From Ceratotherium simum simum (taxonomy: Eukaryota > Chordata > Mammalia > Perissodactyla > Rhinocerotidae), in the NCBI RefSeq assembly GCF_000283155.1, contig NW_004454197.1, positions 14,805,329 through 14,869,328 of the forward strand: 64,000 nucleotides of DNA. Direction: 5' to 3'. Under the pieces are notes generated by a model. That model did no database searches, had not been told where the DNA came from, and saw nothing but the letters and a program-made list of their open reading frames with translations. Each line of letters starts with the position of its first letter. Within the stretch, counting starts at the first letter, position 1. Position numbers and translations under genes: made by a program. Below, piece by piece: positions 1-44,560 of the stretch.

Positions 1-131
1 CACCGCTTCTCCGACCATGCTGGGGCCACGTCCCACATACAGCAACTAGAAGGATGTGCAGCTATGACATACAACTATGTACTGGGGCTTTGGGGGGAAA
101 AAAATATAAATAAATAAAATCTTAAAAAAAG
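1..131 (+). mobile_element. ERE SINE, CAACTAGAAGG-tail type, 5' cut by window edge
   Basis: Tail half only (CAACTAGAAGGATGTGCAGC, TACTGGGGCTTTGGGG) with an A-rich end. Confidence 0.9.
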
Positions 132-393
132 AAATACTATACAAATGCTCAAGGATATTATATATGGATAAAATATAATGTTCATTAAAGCATTTTTTTA
201 TTAATAGAGATAAACTGGAGGCAACTTTAATGTCCATCACTTGGGTCATAGATGGGATAAACTGTAGTACATTCATATTATGGAAAGCTTTGCATCAACA
301 CTTTTGTTAAAAAGAATGAAGCAGATCCATATAAACTGAAACAGAAAGATGTCAAGGACAATAAAACAGAAAATCAAGAATTACGTAGAGTAG

Positions 394-640
394 AGGGCTG
401 ACCTGGTGGTGTAGTGGTTAAATTCACATGCTCTGCTTCAGCAGCCCAGGGTTTGCAGGTTCGGATCCCGGGCATGGACCTATGCACTGCTTGTCAAGCC
501 ATGCTTTGGCGGTGTCCCATATAAAGTAGAGGAAGATGGGCACAGATGTTAGCCCAGGGCCAATCTTCCTCAGCAAAAAAAAAGAGGAAGATTAGCATCA
601 GATGTTAGCTCAGGGCTAATCTTCCTCGTTAAAAAAAAAT
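394..640 (+). mobile_element. ERE SINE, GATGTTAGC-tail type
   Basis: tRNA-like head, then GATGTTAGCCCAGGGCCAAT. Duplication GAATTACGTAGAGTAG (378-393) / GAATTATGTAGAGTAG (641-656). Confidence 0.93.
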
Positions 641-818
641 GAATTATGTAGAGTAGGATGCAATTTTTGTAAAAAAACAAGACAAAAACCCCAACTATAT
701 ATTTATATAACTATACAAGCACAAACACGTGTTTAGAATTCCACTGTCTTGAATACAAATAGGCAAATATCTTCTGGAAATTAAAATAATTTCAAAACAG
801 TATGCAAAGAACCATTCA

Positions 819-33205
<32,387 letters not shown>

Positions 33206-33269
33206 TGTTCAATTCTAATGTTTTCTGTACACTGTCACCTTTAATAATTGGTCTTGTTACGTCACTAAT

Positions 33270-33284
33270 TTAAATGATTTTCAT
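33270..33284 (-). promoter_or_regulatory. upstream ORF 3 in the BMPR1A leader (4 codons)
   Basis: ATG AAA ATC ATT TAA lies in the leader part of exon 3, about 65 bases before the receptor start codon. It is seen directly. Minimal uORFs can influence initiation downstream; function here is inference. Confidence 0.45.
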
Positions 33285-33536
33285 TCAACGAGATTTCCTT
33301 GTACAAGGTCTCAATCACTTGACAATGACTCCAACTTCCACTGCTTTCTCCTGAAAGATAAAAAAAAAAGGCACTGTAATTCAAAAGCTTAAAATAATTT
33401 AGTAATAGGTTGCCACCTCTCCTAACCTTAAAGTAACCACACATAAAACAAGACAAGTACACTAAATAATCCTAATAGTCTTTTCTGGCTGCTCTAAAAT
33501 AATTAAGTTATTTTGTTACCATGAAGAATTTTTCTA

Positions 33537-33776
33537 GGGGCTGGCCCGGTGGCGCAGTGGTTAAGTGTGCGCGCTCCGCTTCGGCAGCCTGGGGTTCGCA
33601 GGTTCGAATCCCAGGCGCACACCAACGCACCGCTTGTCAAGCCACGATGTGGCGGCGTCCCATATAAAGTAGAGGAAGATGGGCACGGATGTTAGCTCAG
33701 GACCAATCTTCCTCAGCAAAAAGAGGAGGATTGGCATCGGATGTTAGCTCAGGGCTAATCTTCCTCACGAAAAAAA
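33537..33776 (+). mobile_element. ERE SINE, GATGTTAGC-tail type
   Basis: Full length, close to consensus (GGTTCGAATCCCAGGCGCAC kept). Approximate duplication AATTTTTCTA. Confidence 0.92.
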
Positions 33777-34164
33777 ATTTTTTTTCTAAATAAAATTTCT
33801 AAATATATTAAGAAAGCAGGAAAAGCTGCATACAAAATACTAAGCTATTCATTAATAATCTTTCAAAATTCTAGTAGCTGTGATAAAAAAACCTTGAACC
33901 TTTCTAATAAATAATTTATTCTATAGCTAGAAGAGAAAGCCTACCTAGAAAATCACACATATTTAAATACAGTGTGCTTCATCATTAAAGCAAAAATAAT
34001 AGAAATACATCTTAAATAAAATTATTTTCCTAAAATATTGCAAATCTGACTTCATTAGGATAAAATTGAGCTTTTAATATGGATGACATGAAACATACCC
34101 TCTCCAATTAAGATTTGGCAATTATAAAATAGTTAAATAGGTAACAGAGAAAAAGGCTAGTTTG

Positions 34165-34403
34165 GGGGGCTGGCCCGGTGGTGCAAGTGGTTAAGTGCGT
34201 GCACTACGCTACAGCGGCCTGTGGCTCACCAGGTGGGATCCCGGGTGCGCAGTGATGCACTGCTTGTCAAGCCATGCTGTGGCGGCATCCCATATAAAGT
34301 GGAAGAAGATGGGCATGGATGTTAGCCCAGGGCCAATCTTCCTCAGCAAAAAGAGGAGGATTGGGAGATGTTAGCTCAGGGCCGATCTTCCTCACAAAAA
34401 AAA
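34165..34403 (+). mobile_element. ERE SINE, GATGTTAGC-tail type
   Basis: Perfect duplication AAAAAGGCTAGTTTG (34150-34164, 34404-34418). Confidence 0.94.
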
Positions 34404-35159
34404 AAAAAGGCTAGTTTGTACAAAGATGACTATAATTCTGCTTTTCCTCCCATTCAGGCAATTTGATTTTATTGACTTCAGCCTGAACTATCCTGAATGA
34501 AAAAGATTTTATTTATGACACAATCACCCCCCCCCGCATGATTTCTACCATAAATAACCCGAGCTTTCTATTTTATCTAAGAATTTTTCACTTTAACAAG
34601 CTCTCAAAAGGCATTTACAGTATCGAGGAAATATGGTTTACAGTGACATGTCATTTATATTATACATTTTATAGATGGCTTAGTTCTAAAATCTCCACAA
34701 TTTCTCACTTCTCCACTATTAAATTAAATTGCTTCTTATCTACATAATGCTGAGAGAGTAAAATCTAAAGTAAATCTGTAAAATAATTACAGAATAAAAT
34801 CTGTAATGTGACTTAACTGCATTTCTTGGGAAAACTCACTTTCTGAAATTAAACAATTGTGATTCTAGGGATACCTGTTCCAGGTTTCAAATTCAAAAGA
34901 AGTTTCCAGTATATTTCCAACTCTGATCTCTCTCCTTACTTCTGTCTGCCTATTAAATATCTTCACTAGCATTACACTCCATCTGTCTACATCAGACTCA
35001 TTTACTTTCCTTCTCACTCCCCTAGCCCTGCCTCCTCCTCCTCCATTTGCTGTCACAGAGAAAGGTGGCTCATCTCTCCAGTCACCTGTGCCAAAAACCT
35101 GGCATCGTTTCTGCCTCCCTTACTAGCTCTCGGCCCCTCTCTACACTTTTGACTCATTT

Positions 35160-35290
35160 ATTCATTCACTCACTCACTCACCAACAGCGTTTTATAAGTA
35201 CATATTACACATCAGTGTAGAATCAGTGCTAGAAATACCAATATGAGTATGCGAGTTTCTGCTTCAAGGAGCTCAGTCTTGGGCAGGAAA
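35160..35290 (-). mobile_element. L2 extreme 3' end, reversed
   Basis: TTTATTCATTCACTCACTCA, then TACACATCAGTGTAGAATCAG and AAGGAGCTCAGTCTTGGG. Confidence 0.5.
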
Positions 35291-35489
35291 CTGATTGCTG
35301 TGACTGGTTCCATCTTACAGCGTCACTGTTTCTTCATCAGTTTATTTAAAGCCAATATGTGGGCTTGTCTCATTAGAGGTACAACCAAGGCATCCTGCAG
35401 AGCAGTCGATGAGACTCTCTAAGCACCTGCCACACTCACAGTTCCTTTCAGTGGAAAAGGAATATATATGTGTGATTCCTTCCTCATAA

Positions 35490-35645
35490 CATCTGTGACT
35501 CTGCTACCCTGGACACAAGTTCAAATCCTGGATCTGCCTTAAATAAGTAATCTAACCTCTCTGGATGAGTTTCCTCATCTGTAAAACTAGAATTATATTA
35601 TTAAATCACAATTATTTTGGGAACTAAATGACATAACAGCTAATA
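35490..35645 (-). mobile_element. MIR SINE
   Basis: GATGAGTTTCCTCATCTGTA and TCAAATCCTGGATCTGCC, reversed MIR. Confidence 0.7.
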
Positions 35646-35649
35646 CATA

Positions 35650-35900
35650 TTTACCTCTAACTATGGCACCAGCACATTTATAAATGCTTTGAATATATTA
35701 ATATTAATTTATCTAATCATCACAACCACCTTATAAGATAGGTACAATTATTTTAATTTTACAGATGAGAAAATCGAGGCAAGTAGAGTTTAAAGAATTT
35801 ATCAAAGATCATACAGCTGGTTAAGTGGCAGAGCTATAATTCTAATCAAGGAGAGCTGATTCCAGAGTCCATGTGTTAAGTGCTACCCTATACTGCCCTG
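35650..35900 (+). mobile_element. MIR SINE
   Basis: TTACAGATGAGAAAATCGAG, CAGCTGGTTAAGTGGCAGAG; opposite orientation to its neighbour at 35490-35645. Confidence 0.78.
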
Positions 35901-36599
35901 CTGGATATTTTATGTATATTATATAACGTAAACTATACATTGTAAGTATTTAGGAGAGCCTAATACAGAGCAGGTGCTCAATAAAAGTCCCCCCTCCAAC
36001 ACACACGTTTATAACACTTGCCAACCTTGCACAGGAAGTAACAGGTGCTATCCATGACAATCCCATCTGCAAGAAATTTTTATAGACTAAAATACCTGCA
36101 ATAACTTGTATGGAGAACAGCTATCAGCCAAGGGAAGGCTAAAGGTAAAATGGCTTCAAGAGCCTCATTTGTAATCTAAGAATAGAAACCCCTAATCTTT
36201 AATAGAAAAATGTTAGGTTTTAGCTGATACAAGCTCAGTATGCATCAGCACTTACGACAATCGCTAAGACATAAAGGCAATTTCATCAAGCATTGATAGA
36301 AGCACACTGCTATAATCAAAGAGGGTAACCATCTTACTTTATTCCACCTGGTCAGGCCTCTTATTAAACACTTTAGAGAAGAATGACATGAATACAAAGG
36401 ATAGAGAAACGACTACGCTAGAGATACAACTGAAAGAACCAGGTTGGTCTTTGCTCACAGGGTATCAAAGGAACGAAGTGTGAACACACCTTTGTCGTGG
36501 ACACGACAGGCATGACGGAAATCAGCCCAGACTAATTAAATGATTCATCAGATTCCTTCCAACCCTGAAGTCCTGCGTGAACAGTGTTCTTGCCACTGA

Positions 36600-37560
36600 A
36601 TATTAATTTATTTCCTAAATATTTATTAAGTGCCTATTATATGTGTGATTCTGTATTAGAGAATAAAGGGATAAGAGCAAAACGAACCCAGCCTTCACAG
36701 AGTATTAAGATATTCAGACATCGAACAAGACAATTCAAATGATATGTCATGATAAGTAACTGCTGAACTTACTTGTGGTAAATGCAAAGAAAGAAAAGTG
36801 CTGGGTCCTAGAGGAAGGTGGGATAGTGACCTAATTTAATCCAGATGGAGAAGTTAAGGGAAGCAATGCTGACAAGCGACGTTTAAGTTGAGATCTGAAG
36901 AATAAGAGTTAGCTAGGTAAAGAAGGTGGCAGGGGGGAGTCCTAGGCATAAGGAACAGCCTGTGCAAAGATCCTGAAGCAGAGAAGAGCAAGGAAAGAAC
37001 ACTGTTTCTGAAATGTTGAGAATAAGGGGTAGCGTTTTGGGAGATGAGGTTGAAGAGACAGAAAAGACAAGGACCAGGTCAGGCAAGATCATATGAAGGA
37101 TTTGGGATTTAAGTCTAAGTGGGATGGGAAGGCAATTATCTGGTTTCTACGTAATGGGCTGCAGGGGCCAAAAGCAGAAGCAAACAGACCAATGAGAAAG
37201 ATATCGCAGTAGTTTAGCAGAGGGACAATGGTGGTTAAGACTAGGGAGGTGGTGGTGCAGTAGATGGATTCAAGATACACTTCACAAATAGACTCAACAG
37301 GGCTTGGTAATGGATTAGATGGGTAAGGGAGAGGGAGGCGTTAAAGAAGATCCCTACACTTGCGGCGTGAGTAATTATCGAAACGGGCGTAAGTGGATTT
37401 TGAAAGTAGTGAAGAGAAGAGATCAAGGGTTCAATTTTAGACATTCGTGATTACCCAAAGGGAAGGTCTAATAGGCATTTGGTTCTGAATCTTAAAGGAA
37501 ACATTTGGGACTGAAGATATAAATCTGTTATGTCAACAGCACAGAAATATTTCTATGGCT
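36600..37560 (-). mobile_element. long L2 copy, reversed
   Basis: AATATTTATTAAGTGCCTAT at the start, then GTGCAAAGATCCTGAAGCAG and GATTTGGGATTTAAGTCTAA, the reverse complement of the L2 3' region. Confidence 0.65.
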
Positions 37561-37799
37561 CTATATCAGATGGCCTTCTAATAACGAAAAGAGAAGATGG
37601 CCCCAGAACACCAACATTCACTTAAAAATTGGATTAATAAAACCATTAACACCACATGTTTTTATTTGGCATTCACTGATAAAATAAGTGTATGGTCCAG
37701 GATCTACCATGTACAATATTAATGTAGTGTAATACATTACCACAGCTGGAATGTAAACTACTATTCACAAGTGATACGTTTTTACAGCTAAAAAAAAAA

Positions 37800-38345
37800 T
37801 CTACCAAAAGACCATTGTGGTGGCCTTATGACTGGACTAAATGACTCACTTCTAGCTTTGTGCAGTGGCAGTACTGTAGCTGAAGTTTATCTGAGGCGTG
37901 ATTATTGCTAATTAAATGACTCACTTCTAAGAAATAAAATAAAATGGAAAGAGAGTGTGACTTCTGAGACTAGATCATAAAAGGTACTTCAGATTTCTCT
38001 TTGCTTTGTCTTAAAACACTCACTCTGAGGGAAGCTAGCTGCCATGTCACAAGGACACTCGAGCAGCCATACAGAGGCCCAGGTGGTAGGGAACCGAGGC
38101 CTCCTGCCAAAAGCCGTGTGAGTGAGCCACCCTGGACACGGATCCGTCACCCCGAGGGAAGCTTTCAGGTGACTGCAGCTTCACAGACCTCTTAACCACA
38201 GCTCTTGAGACTCTAACCTAGAACCATCTAGCTAAGCTCCTAGTGGATTCCTGACCCTTAGAAAATGTATGAGATGATAAATGTTGGTTGTTTTAACCTG
38301 CTAAGTTTTGGGATAATTTGTTGGGCAGCAATAGATAACATTCAT
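37800..38345 (+). mobile_element. MLT1-type LTR, split by the U4 retrocopy
   Basis: MLT1 landmarks in order: GTGGCCTTATGACTGG, AACACTCACTCTG, CAAGGACACTCGAGCAGCC, GGCCTCCTGCCAA and AGCAATAGATAACA. The U4 copy and its duplication sit near the 5' end. Confidence 0.78.
37854..37912 (+). pseudogene. U4 snRNA retrocopy, 3'-truncated and tail-less
   Basis: Fifty-nine bases match the 5' part of U4 spliceosomal RNA, from AGCTTTG(T)GCAGTGGCAGTA through TTTATCTGAGGCGTGATTAT to GCTAAT, with a few transitions and a small deletion. The rest of U4 (about 80 nt, including the Sm site) is missing and no poly(A) follows. A perfect 17-bp duplication TAAATGACTCACTTCTA flanks it (37838-37854 and 37913-37929). 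It sits inside an MLT1 LTR, so it inserted after that element. No snRNA promoter elements are expected or seen; it is a dead copy. Confidence 0.88.
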
Positions 38346-38739
38346 TGATATAACACAGTCATTATGAAAAATTTGCTGAAATAAAAAAAGCCTAATCACT
38401 GTAAGTTATTGCACAGTCAACCAAAAGACAAAATCTGGAAAGCACAGTCAAGGCAGAGTACAATAATAAAAGTATAAAACAGTCACAATGCCTAAAGAAC
38501 TAACTGGATAATACAGCTAATATTTTTCTTTCAAAGGGGTAAACAAAAGTATGCTCTTTGTTTTTGAATTATCTCAACAAGTAAGGCTCATTTTTTGTGG
38601 GGGAAAGACTGTCCGTAGCTCTACACTATACACTGTTACATCTGTCCTTTCAGAGTATGGATTCCATGAAGATGACATCAGTTTTGTGTTCTAGGTAAAG
38701 GAACTTTTCATATAACAGCCTGGCAAATTTAAGACAGTG

Positions 38740-38935
38740 AATTCTGATATCTATTGGTTTCAAATATCAGCTCCAGTATTAATCTGCTATATAATTTGGG
38801 GGAAGTTACTCAAGCTGTCTAGGTCTCAGTTCCCTTAGCCACAAAATGGGGATAATATTGCTAACTCAGATGAGTTAGGACCTTGCATCTCAGTATTAAA
38901 CATTCGATAAATAATAGATGTCAGTTGTTGTTGTT
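38740..38935 (-). mobile_element. MIR SINE
   Basis: CTCAGTTCCCTTAGCCACAA then AATGGGGATAATATTGCTAA. Confidence 0.7.
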
Positions 38936-39172
38936 AATTAATATAAATACTGATGACTCTCCCTTTACTAGTCCCATCATATTAACTGTTTCTATAATCA
39001 TGATATAGCAAAACAGTAACTTTATTTTGCAACCATTCCTGAAACTATTTTATAACTCTAACATCTGAAAAATAAAATATATTAAAAAAATTCCTAGAAT
39101 AAGTCATCAGAATTTTTATATTAAAATTAAAAATATCTAATCTCACAATGTTAAAGATATAAGAAAATGCAG

Positions 39173-39414
39173 GGGCCAGCCCGTTGGCGTAGTGGTTAAG
39201 TTTTCGCACTCCACTTTGGCAGCCCGGGATTTGCAGGTTTGGATCCCAGGCTCAGTCCTATACACCGCTTATCAAGCCATGTTGTGGCAGGCGTCCCACA
39301 TATAAAGTAGAGGAAGACAGGCACGGATGTTAGCCCAGGGCCAATCTTCCTCAGCAAAAAGAGAGGATTGGGAATGGATGTTAGCTCAGGGCTAATCTTC
39401 CTCACCAAAAAAAA
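39173..39414 (+). mobile_element. ERE SINE, GATGTTAGC-tail type
   Basis: Duplication AAGAAAATGCAG / AAGAAAACGCAG (39161-39172, 39415-39426). Confidence 0.93.
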
Positions 39415-41094
39415 AAGAAAACGCAGACATTTGAAATGCTGCATGATCAGAATTTTAAAATGATGCTGGCATTTAAAAGCTATTATTAACTAGTTCAAAT
39501 AGGTACCTAAATAAATTTACTTTCCTTTACTATATACACAGACTGCTGCAGCTTCTCCTTTAGGAAAATATTACACTAAGGCAAAATGACTCAATAAAAT
39601 ATAAATAATTTCTTTTTAAATAAAAAATCTTAAAGCTTCGCAAACAGCAAGAAAGCTGGACAAATAGTTCAAGCAGAATAAAAAAAAACAGGAAAAGGCT
39701 GAAGTCAGCTGAAAAAACAGACTAAAGTCATTCTTTCCTTTTCCCGTTAAGCCCCCCGCCCTTAATTTTTACTTTCTAGTAGTGAGGTTTGGGAATTTTC
39801 AACAAGCTGGCCAGCTGCCAATTCCACAAAGCAGTAAGGAGAACCCCCCTTCCAGGGTCCCTCCCCCTAGGCAGCTCAGGCGCCTGGTCTGACAAGCTTT
39901 CTGAGAAGGACTAGACTGACTTGCAGACTTTCTGGCTCCACAGCCATTGTTTGCATGGCTGCTTTGCTCCTTATCCAGAGCTTGGATTAGCATAAGAATA
40001 TTGTCTTTTCCCTTAACAAGCAACTCACCCATTCCTTCTCCATTGCTAACCTCCACCCCCATCAATCCTGAAGCTAAGATATACACATAGAACTGGAGCA
40101 ACACCACTCACGGTTATTTTTATATCAGTGTAAGAAACAATCTCACTCAAATCTAAACATAAACCCCTCAGAAAATCACATGCTTAAATAAATAGTTTTG
40201 TGAGTGCATCTTTGGTGATGCAGGGGAATCTCACCAGAAGCCTGCCCTGGAGTCCCCGCTGTGAGAACTTGTGATGGGTGAGACACAATGAGGCCTTTTG
40301 GAAAGTCTGAAAAAGGAGCAAAGAGAAACCAACCAGCTAGCTAAATTTTGACCTATTGTAGGGATGGGAGTTCCACTTTATAAAGACATTCCTAACTGCC
40401 ATGTCTTCATCACCTTGAGGTCACTAATTTCATCATCACCCCTGAAACTACTTTCTGACTAGACTTCACCTTTCCCCAATGCTCATTTATTTATTCAAAA
40501 ATTTATTCAAACTTATTTATTCACTTTCCTTTTGTGCCAAGATACTATTCTCCCCAACACAAGGATAAATTCTTCCAGGAACAGAGCGGCAAGGCAAATT
40601 AGTATGGCATTACATATATAGTTGATGCACTCATATGTTTTATATCCCTCACTAGGGGCCTCAATATTAGATACACAATAAAGCTTCTTGGTCTATGAAG
40701 TACTTTAACAAACAGGAGATAACCTATTTTCAAAACACCATTCAACTTTGTACTACAAATTCCCTAACCTAGTTTCTCCAAAGCTTTTTGTTTAATTGCA
40801 TTAAACAATACAATTATTATTATTGTAATGTTATTCTTCTCTCTGTCCTCTGGAATAGGCACAAACGACCAAAATGTAGGTGAAGTGAATCAGTGGTTGC
40901 AGAAATGCCTAGGAGGGAACAGAGTTTGGTCATTCCTATACTTGTATTTGGGCAATGGTAAACAATACTGTCTGTGTTTCTCCCCAGTATTTTTATAGAG
41001 ATAAAATCAGTATAATGTGGTAGTGAAGAGTTCAAGGCCTAGCATAAGACAGATCTAGGTCTTCTGTGCAGATTAAATAAGAGAAACTCATATA

Positions 41095-41335
41095 CAGCAT
41101 TTAATGGCAACTTTATGTTAGCACATCACCATCTTTATAATTTGCAAATGAGTTTTACACGCATTATACCATCTGTATGACCCTTACAGTAAGTCAAATT
41201 ACTCCTTCTTTTACAGAGAAAAGACACGTTCAGGGAGCTTCAACAACTTGCTGAATTTCATATACTCAGTAACTTGAAAGACAAACTAAAACTCAGGTCT
41301 TCTAACCCCAAATGCAGTGTTTTATCCAGTAAGTT
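41095..41335 (+). mobile_element. MIR SINE
   Basis: TTACAGAGAAAAGACACGTT and the following AACTTGCTGAATTTC; MIR order kept. Confidence 0.55.
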
Positions 41336-41374
41336 ACACGAATAAGTACATCAAAAGGGAAACAGGAAGTTATT

Positions 41375-41520
41375 TTTTATTAAGCCACATACGATTTTAT
41401 TTGATCTTCACCAACTTTGCAAGGAAAAAGTAAAGCTCAGCAAAGTTAAGAAAGTTGCCCAAGTTCACACAACCAGTAAGTGGCAAGTCTGCTGCTGAAA
41501 AGCCCAAATTTCACTCATTA
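41375..41520 (+). mobile_element. MIR SINE
   Basis: GTTGCCCAAGTTCACACAAC, CAGTAAGTGGCAAGTCTG. Confidence 0.65.
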
Positions 41521-41639
41521 TTGCATAGTCAGGAGCTGGTAGGTAATGAGAAAAAACAGAAATTTCTGTGCCCCTTATTACACTACTGCTTTTCAGAGGA
41601 AAAAAACTAATTAAATACTCTGCTTTGTGACGCTAAGCT

Positions 41640-42195
41640 GGGATACTGCTAACAACATGTCTTTCACCAGCTGGCTCCCTGTTTTGCCAACAGGGGAACT
41701 AGAGAAAGCTGGTGGAGGGGAGAGGGACTTCCTTCTTCCTGATGTTGTTTGCTGTTCCTGTCCTCAGGGTTACCTGAACAACACCCTTTGCCCCGCCAGC
41801 AGCAGTAGGTTCCAGTTCCCAGCTTCCTTCCACACTCCCTGAACCAGTCCCATGGCCCCCATTCAGACCCAGTGGTGCCTACACCTCGGGGTCTGAGTGC
41901 CATGCCAGCTCCTCGAGACTCCTGCTCTGAGCACTTAGGCGCCGGCAGTAGCCAAGCTCTGAGTTCCCTCCACAGAGGGCTGGGCCACACTTTCTCAAAG
42001 CTTCTAGGTTCTGAAACCTCCACTTCTTAGCGGTGGTATCTGCTTCCCACAATCACTATTTCTGCTTAATCCCAGTGTTCTTCTAGCTTTTCCAATCCTC
42101 TAATACCTCTGTAGTCAATTCCCTATACTAAATTCTCTCTGTTCAAATAACCAGTGTGGTTTTCCCTTTCCTGGCTAGGCCCTGATTGATACAAA
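41640..42195 (+). mobile_element. ancient LTR remnant (MaLR/MLT1-like)
   Basis: The end AAATAACCAGTGTGGTTTTC followed by CTGGCTAGGCCCTGATTGAT resembles old MaLR-type LTR ends. The inside is GC-richer than its surroundings. Family tentative. Confidence 0.4.
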
Positions 42196-42542
42196 TACTC
42201 TCAGAAAATAGATCTCAGAGAGTAACAGATTGACTATACACACGCATCACACATATATTTTTATATATATTCACTTCACCACAGAGGAACCAACAATATG
42301 TCTAACATTTCCTAAATGCTTATACAGTGTGTTAAAATATATATTCAGAGAGTATTCTAAGATTCTGACTTTAGGAATGAATTCTTCTAGACTCAGTACA
42401 TTTCAATTTCACTCTTACCCAAAATTTTAACCTATCAAAGTTAGAAATTTGTTCAAGATTGGTTGGACACATTCTAACCTATGTGACCCAAGTCAAAATG
42501 CTTGAAAGAGTACCAAAATTTGGCTATCAAAACAAATTTCTC

Positions 42543-42853
42543 GGGCCAGCCCGGTGGCTTAGTGGTTAAGTGCACACGCTCCGCTACTGGCGGCCCGGGG
42601 TTCGGATCCCGGGCGCGCACCGACGTACCGCTTCTCCAGCCATGCTGAGGCCGCGTCCCACATACAGCAACTAGAAGGATGTGCAACTATGACATACAAC
42701 TATCTACTGGGGCTTTGGGGAAGAAAAAAAGGAGGACTGGCAATAGATGTTAGCTCAGAGCTGGTCTTCCTCAGCAAAAAGAGGAGGATTAGCACAGATG
42801 GTAGCTCAGGGCTGATCTCCCTCATAAAAAAAACAAAAAAAAAACAAAAAAAC
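42543..42853 (+). mobile_element. composite ERE SINE (CAACTAGAAGG body joined to GATGTTAGC tail)
   Basis: 311 bp: tRNA-like head, CAACTAGAAGG module to CTTTGGGG, then two GATGTTAGC-type modules. One duplication ACAAATTTCTC (42532-42542, 42854-42864) bounds the whole. Confidence 0.9.
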
Positions 42854-43022
42854 ACAAATTTCTCTTTTCCTTAAGCAATACTATATTTAACTGAAGACTT
42901 TCTGGGTTAATTGAGTAAATCTCTGTGGCCAAAACTTTAACTCAAAACCACTCTTTAAGGAGACTATATCTAACTTCTAGAACTAGAAAAAAAATCAAAG
43001 CAGAACTTCAAAAATAACAAAA

Positions 43023-43221
43023 TACAGAGGCCAGCCCAGTGGCGTAGTGGTTAAATTTGCGGGCTCCACTTCAGCAGCCCGGAGTTCGAGGATTCAGATC
43101 CCAGGTGCGGACCTATGCACTGCTTATCAAGGCATTCTGTGGTAGTGTGCCACATATAACGTAGAGAAAGATGGGCACAGATGTTAGCTCATGGCCAATA
43201 TTCCTCAGCCAAAAAAAAGAC
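43023..43221 (+). mobile_element. ERE SINE, GATGTTAGC-tail type
   Basis: Head GAGGCCAGCCCAGTGGCG; duplication AATAACAAAA (43013-43022, 43222-43231). Confidence 0.9.
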
Positions 43222-43671
43222 AATAACAAAAAACAAACCTATATTTCACTCAGGAAATCAAATCAAAATGTATCTGTACTTATGCCCTCAATATGAAAGA
43301 AGACCCTTTCAAAAACAGTCAAAATTTTTGCAAGTGTGTCCTTCTCTAAGAAGATCTGGAAATATGCAGGCGACTTTTTGGTTGGACTATGACTGGGGTG
43401 TGACAGGACATATAGTGACCAGAGACCAAAACAGAAAATGCGATGCAATGTGCAGGGACAATCCCTCAAAACAAAGAATTGTCTCGACCAAATGCCAATA
43501 GTGCTCTTCTTGCTGGGAAATACTGCTTCTTGACTAGAAGGACCTGACTATCAGATTCCATTAGGATCTGAAGGCTCCTCTGGTTCCAGATGTTCAAGAA
43601 GCAATAGTAATAGGCATCTAAAAAGAGAAATTATCTTGATCAAACTAATGTCTGAATGCAATTTTACTTTT

Positions 43672-43980
43672 TTTGCGTGTGTGAGGAAGATCAGCCCTGA
43701 GCTAACATCCGTGCCAATCTTCCTCTTTTTGCTGAGGAAGACCAGCCCTGAGCCAGCATCTATTGCCAATCCTCCTCCCCCCTTTTTTTTTCCCCTTTTT
43801 CTCCCCAAAGCCCCAGTAGACAGTTGTACGTCATAGCTGCACATCCTGCTAGTTGCTGTATGTGGGACGCCACCTCAGCATGGCCAGACAAGCGGTGTGT
43901 CGGTGTGCGCCCGGGGTCCGAACCCGGGCCGCCAGTACCGGAGCGCGTACACTTAACCACTAAGCCACGGGGCCGGCCCC
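43672..43980 (-). mobile_element. composite ERE SINE
   Basis: 309 bp with the same module order as 42543-42853, reversed. Perfect duplication TGCAATTTTACTTTT (43657-43671, 43981-43995). Confidence 0.92.
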
Positions 43981-44194
43981 TGCAATTTTACTTTTACTTT
44001 ACTTTTCTTTCTTCTCACTTGACCACTTTAAAAAGGAATCATATACTTACTGTGTTAACCATAGTGCTTGCACAATGCAAAAGCAATTTAAAAATCAACC
44101 ATTTCTCTCTCCTTTTTTCTCCACTTAGAATAGAATTTTTTAAAAATCCAGAGTGCACAGGTTTCCCCGAAGCTCCAGGAGCAGAGGCTCTGTC

Positions 44195-44560
44195 CTAGGC
44201 TAAGCCAGTCACCATGTTGTACCCTCTATGCCACAACGAAAAGTTCAGGGGCGGGCTGGTCTAATACAGTCTCAAGACTTTGGCTGGGCCTGCAGAAACA
44301 AAGTCACTCTTTCAGACTGAATATGAATAAGAAAACAGCAGCCCAAGAGGCTGCTGACAGCAGTGCTGGGACCAGGAGGGGAGCCAGAAGGCAGAGCCAG
44401 GAGACTAAAAGAAGCCAGATCCTTGGAGCCATCCATGAGCTGCTCAGGCCTGAATTCCTTAGGGACTTTTCAGTTAACAGCCAATCAATTCCCTTTATTT
44501 TTTATGTCAGAGAATCAGTTTTTCTGTTACAACCAAAAACATTCTAGCTGATAGGAAGAT
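44195..44560 (+). mobile_element. degraded MaLR-like LTR remnant
   Basis: Ends with CAATCAATTCCCTTTATTTT, then CAGTTTTTCTGTTACAACC and CATTCTAGCTGATAG, an LTR-like end. The short open frames here are not genes. Confidence 0.4.

Noticed and set aside
33537..33620. tRNA-like sequence with A and B boxes (GGTTCGAATCC)
   Set aside because: It is the tRNA-derived head of a SINE; the same structure recurs at 25 places and no complete cloverleaf with an acceptor stem was seen.
41627..42023. GC-richer stretch considered as an exon or promoter
   Set aside because: Frames lack splice support and homology; the end resembles an old LTR, and CpG content is not island-like.
43551..44198. Several overlapping open frames up to 124 codons on both strands
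   Set aside because: They translate a composite SINE whose GC-rich head lacks stops.
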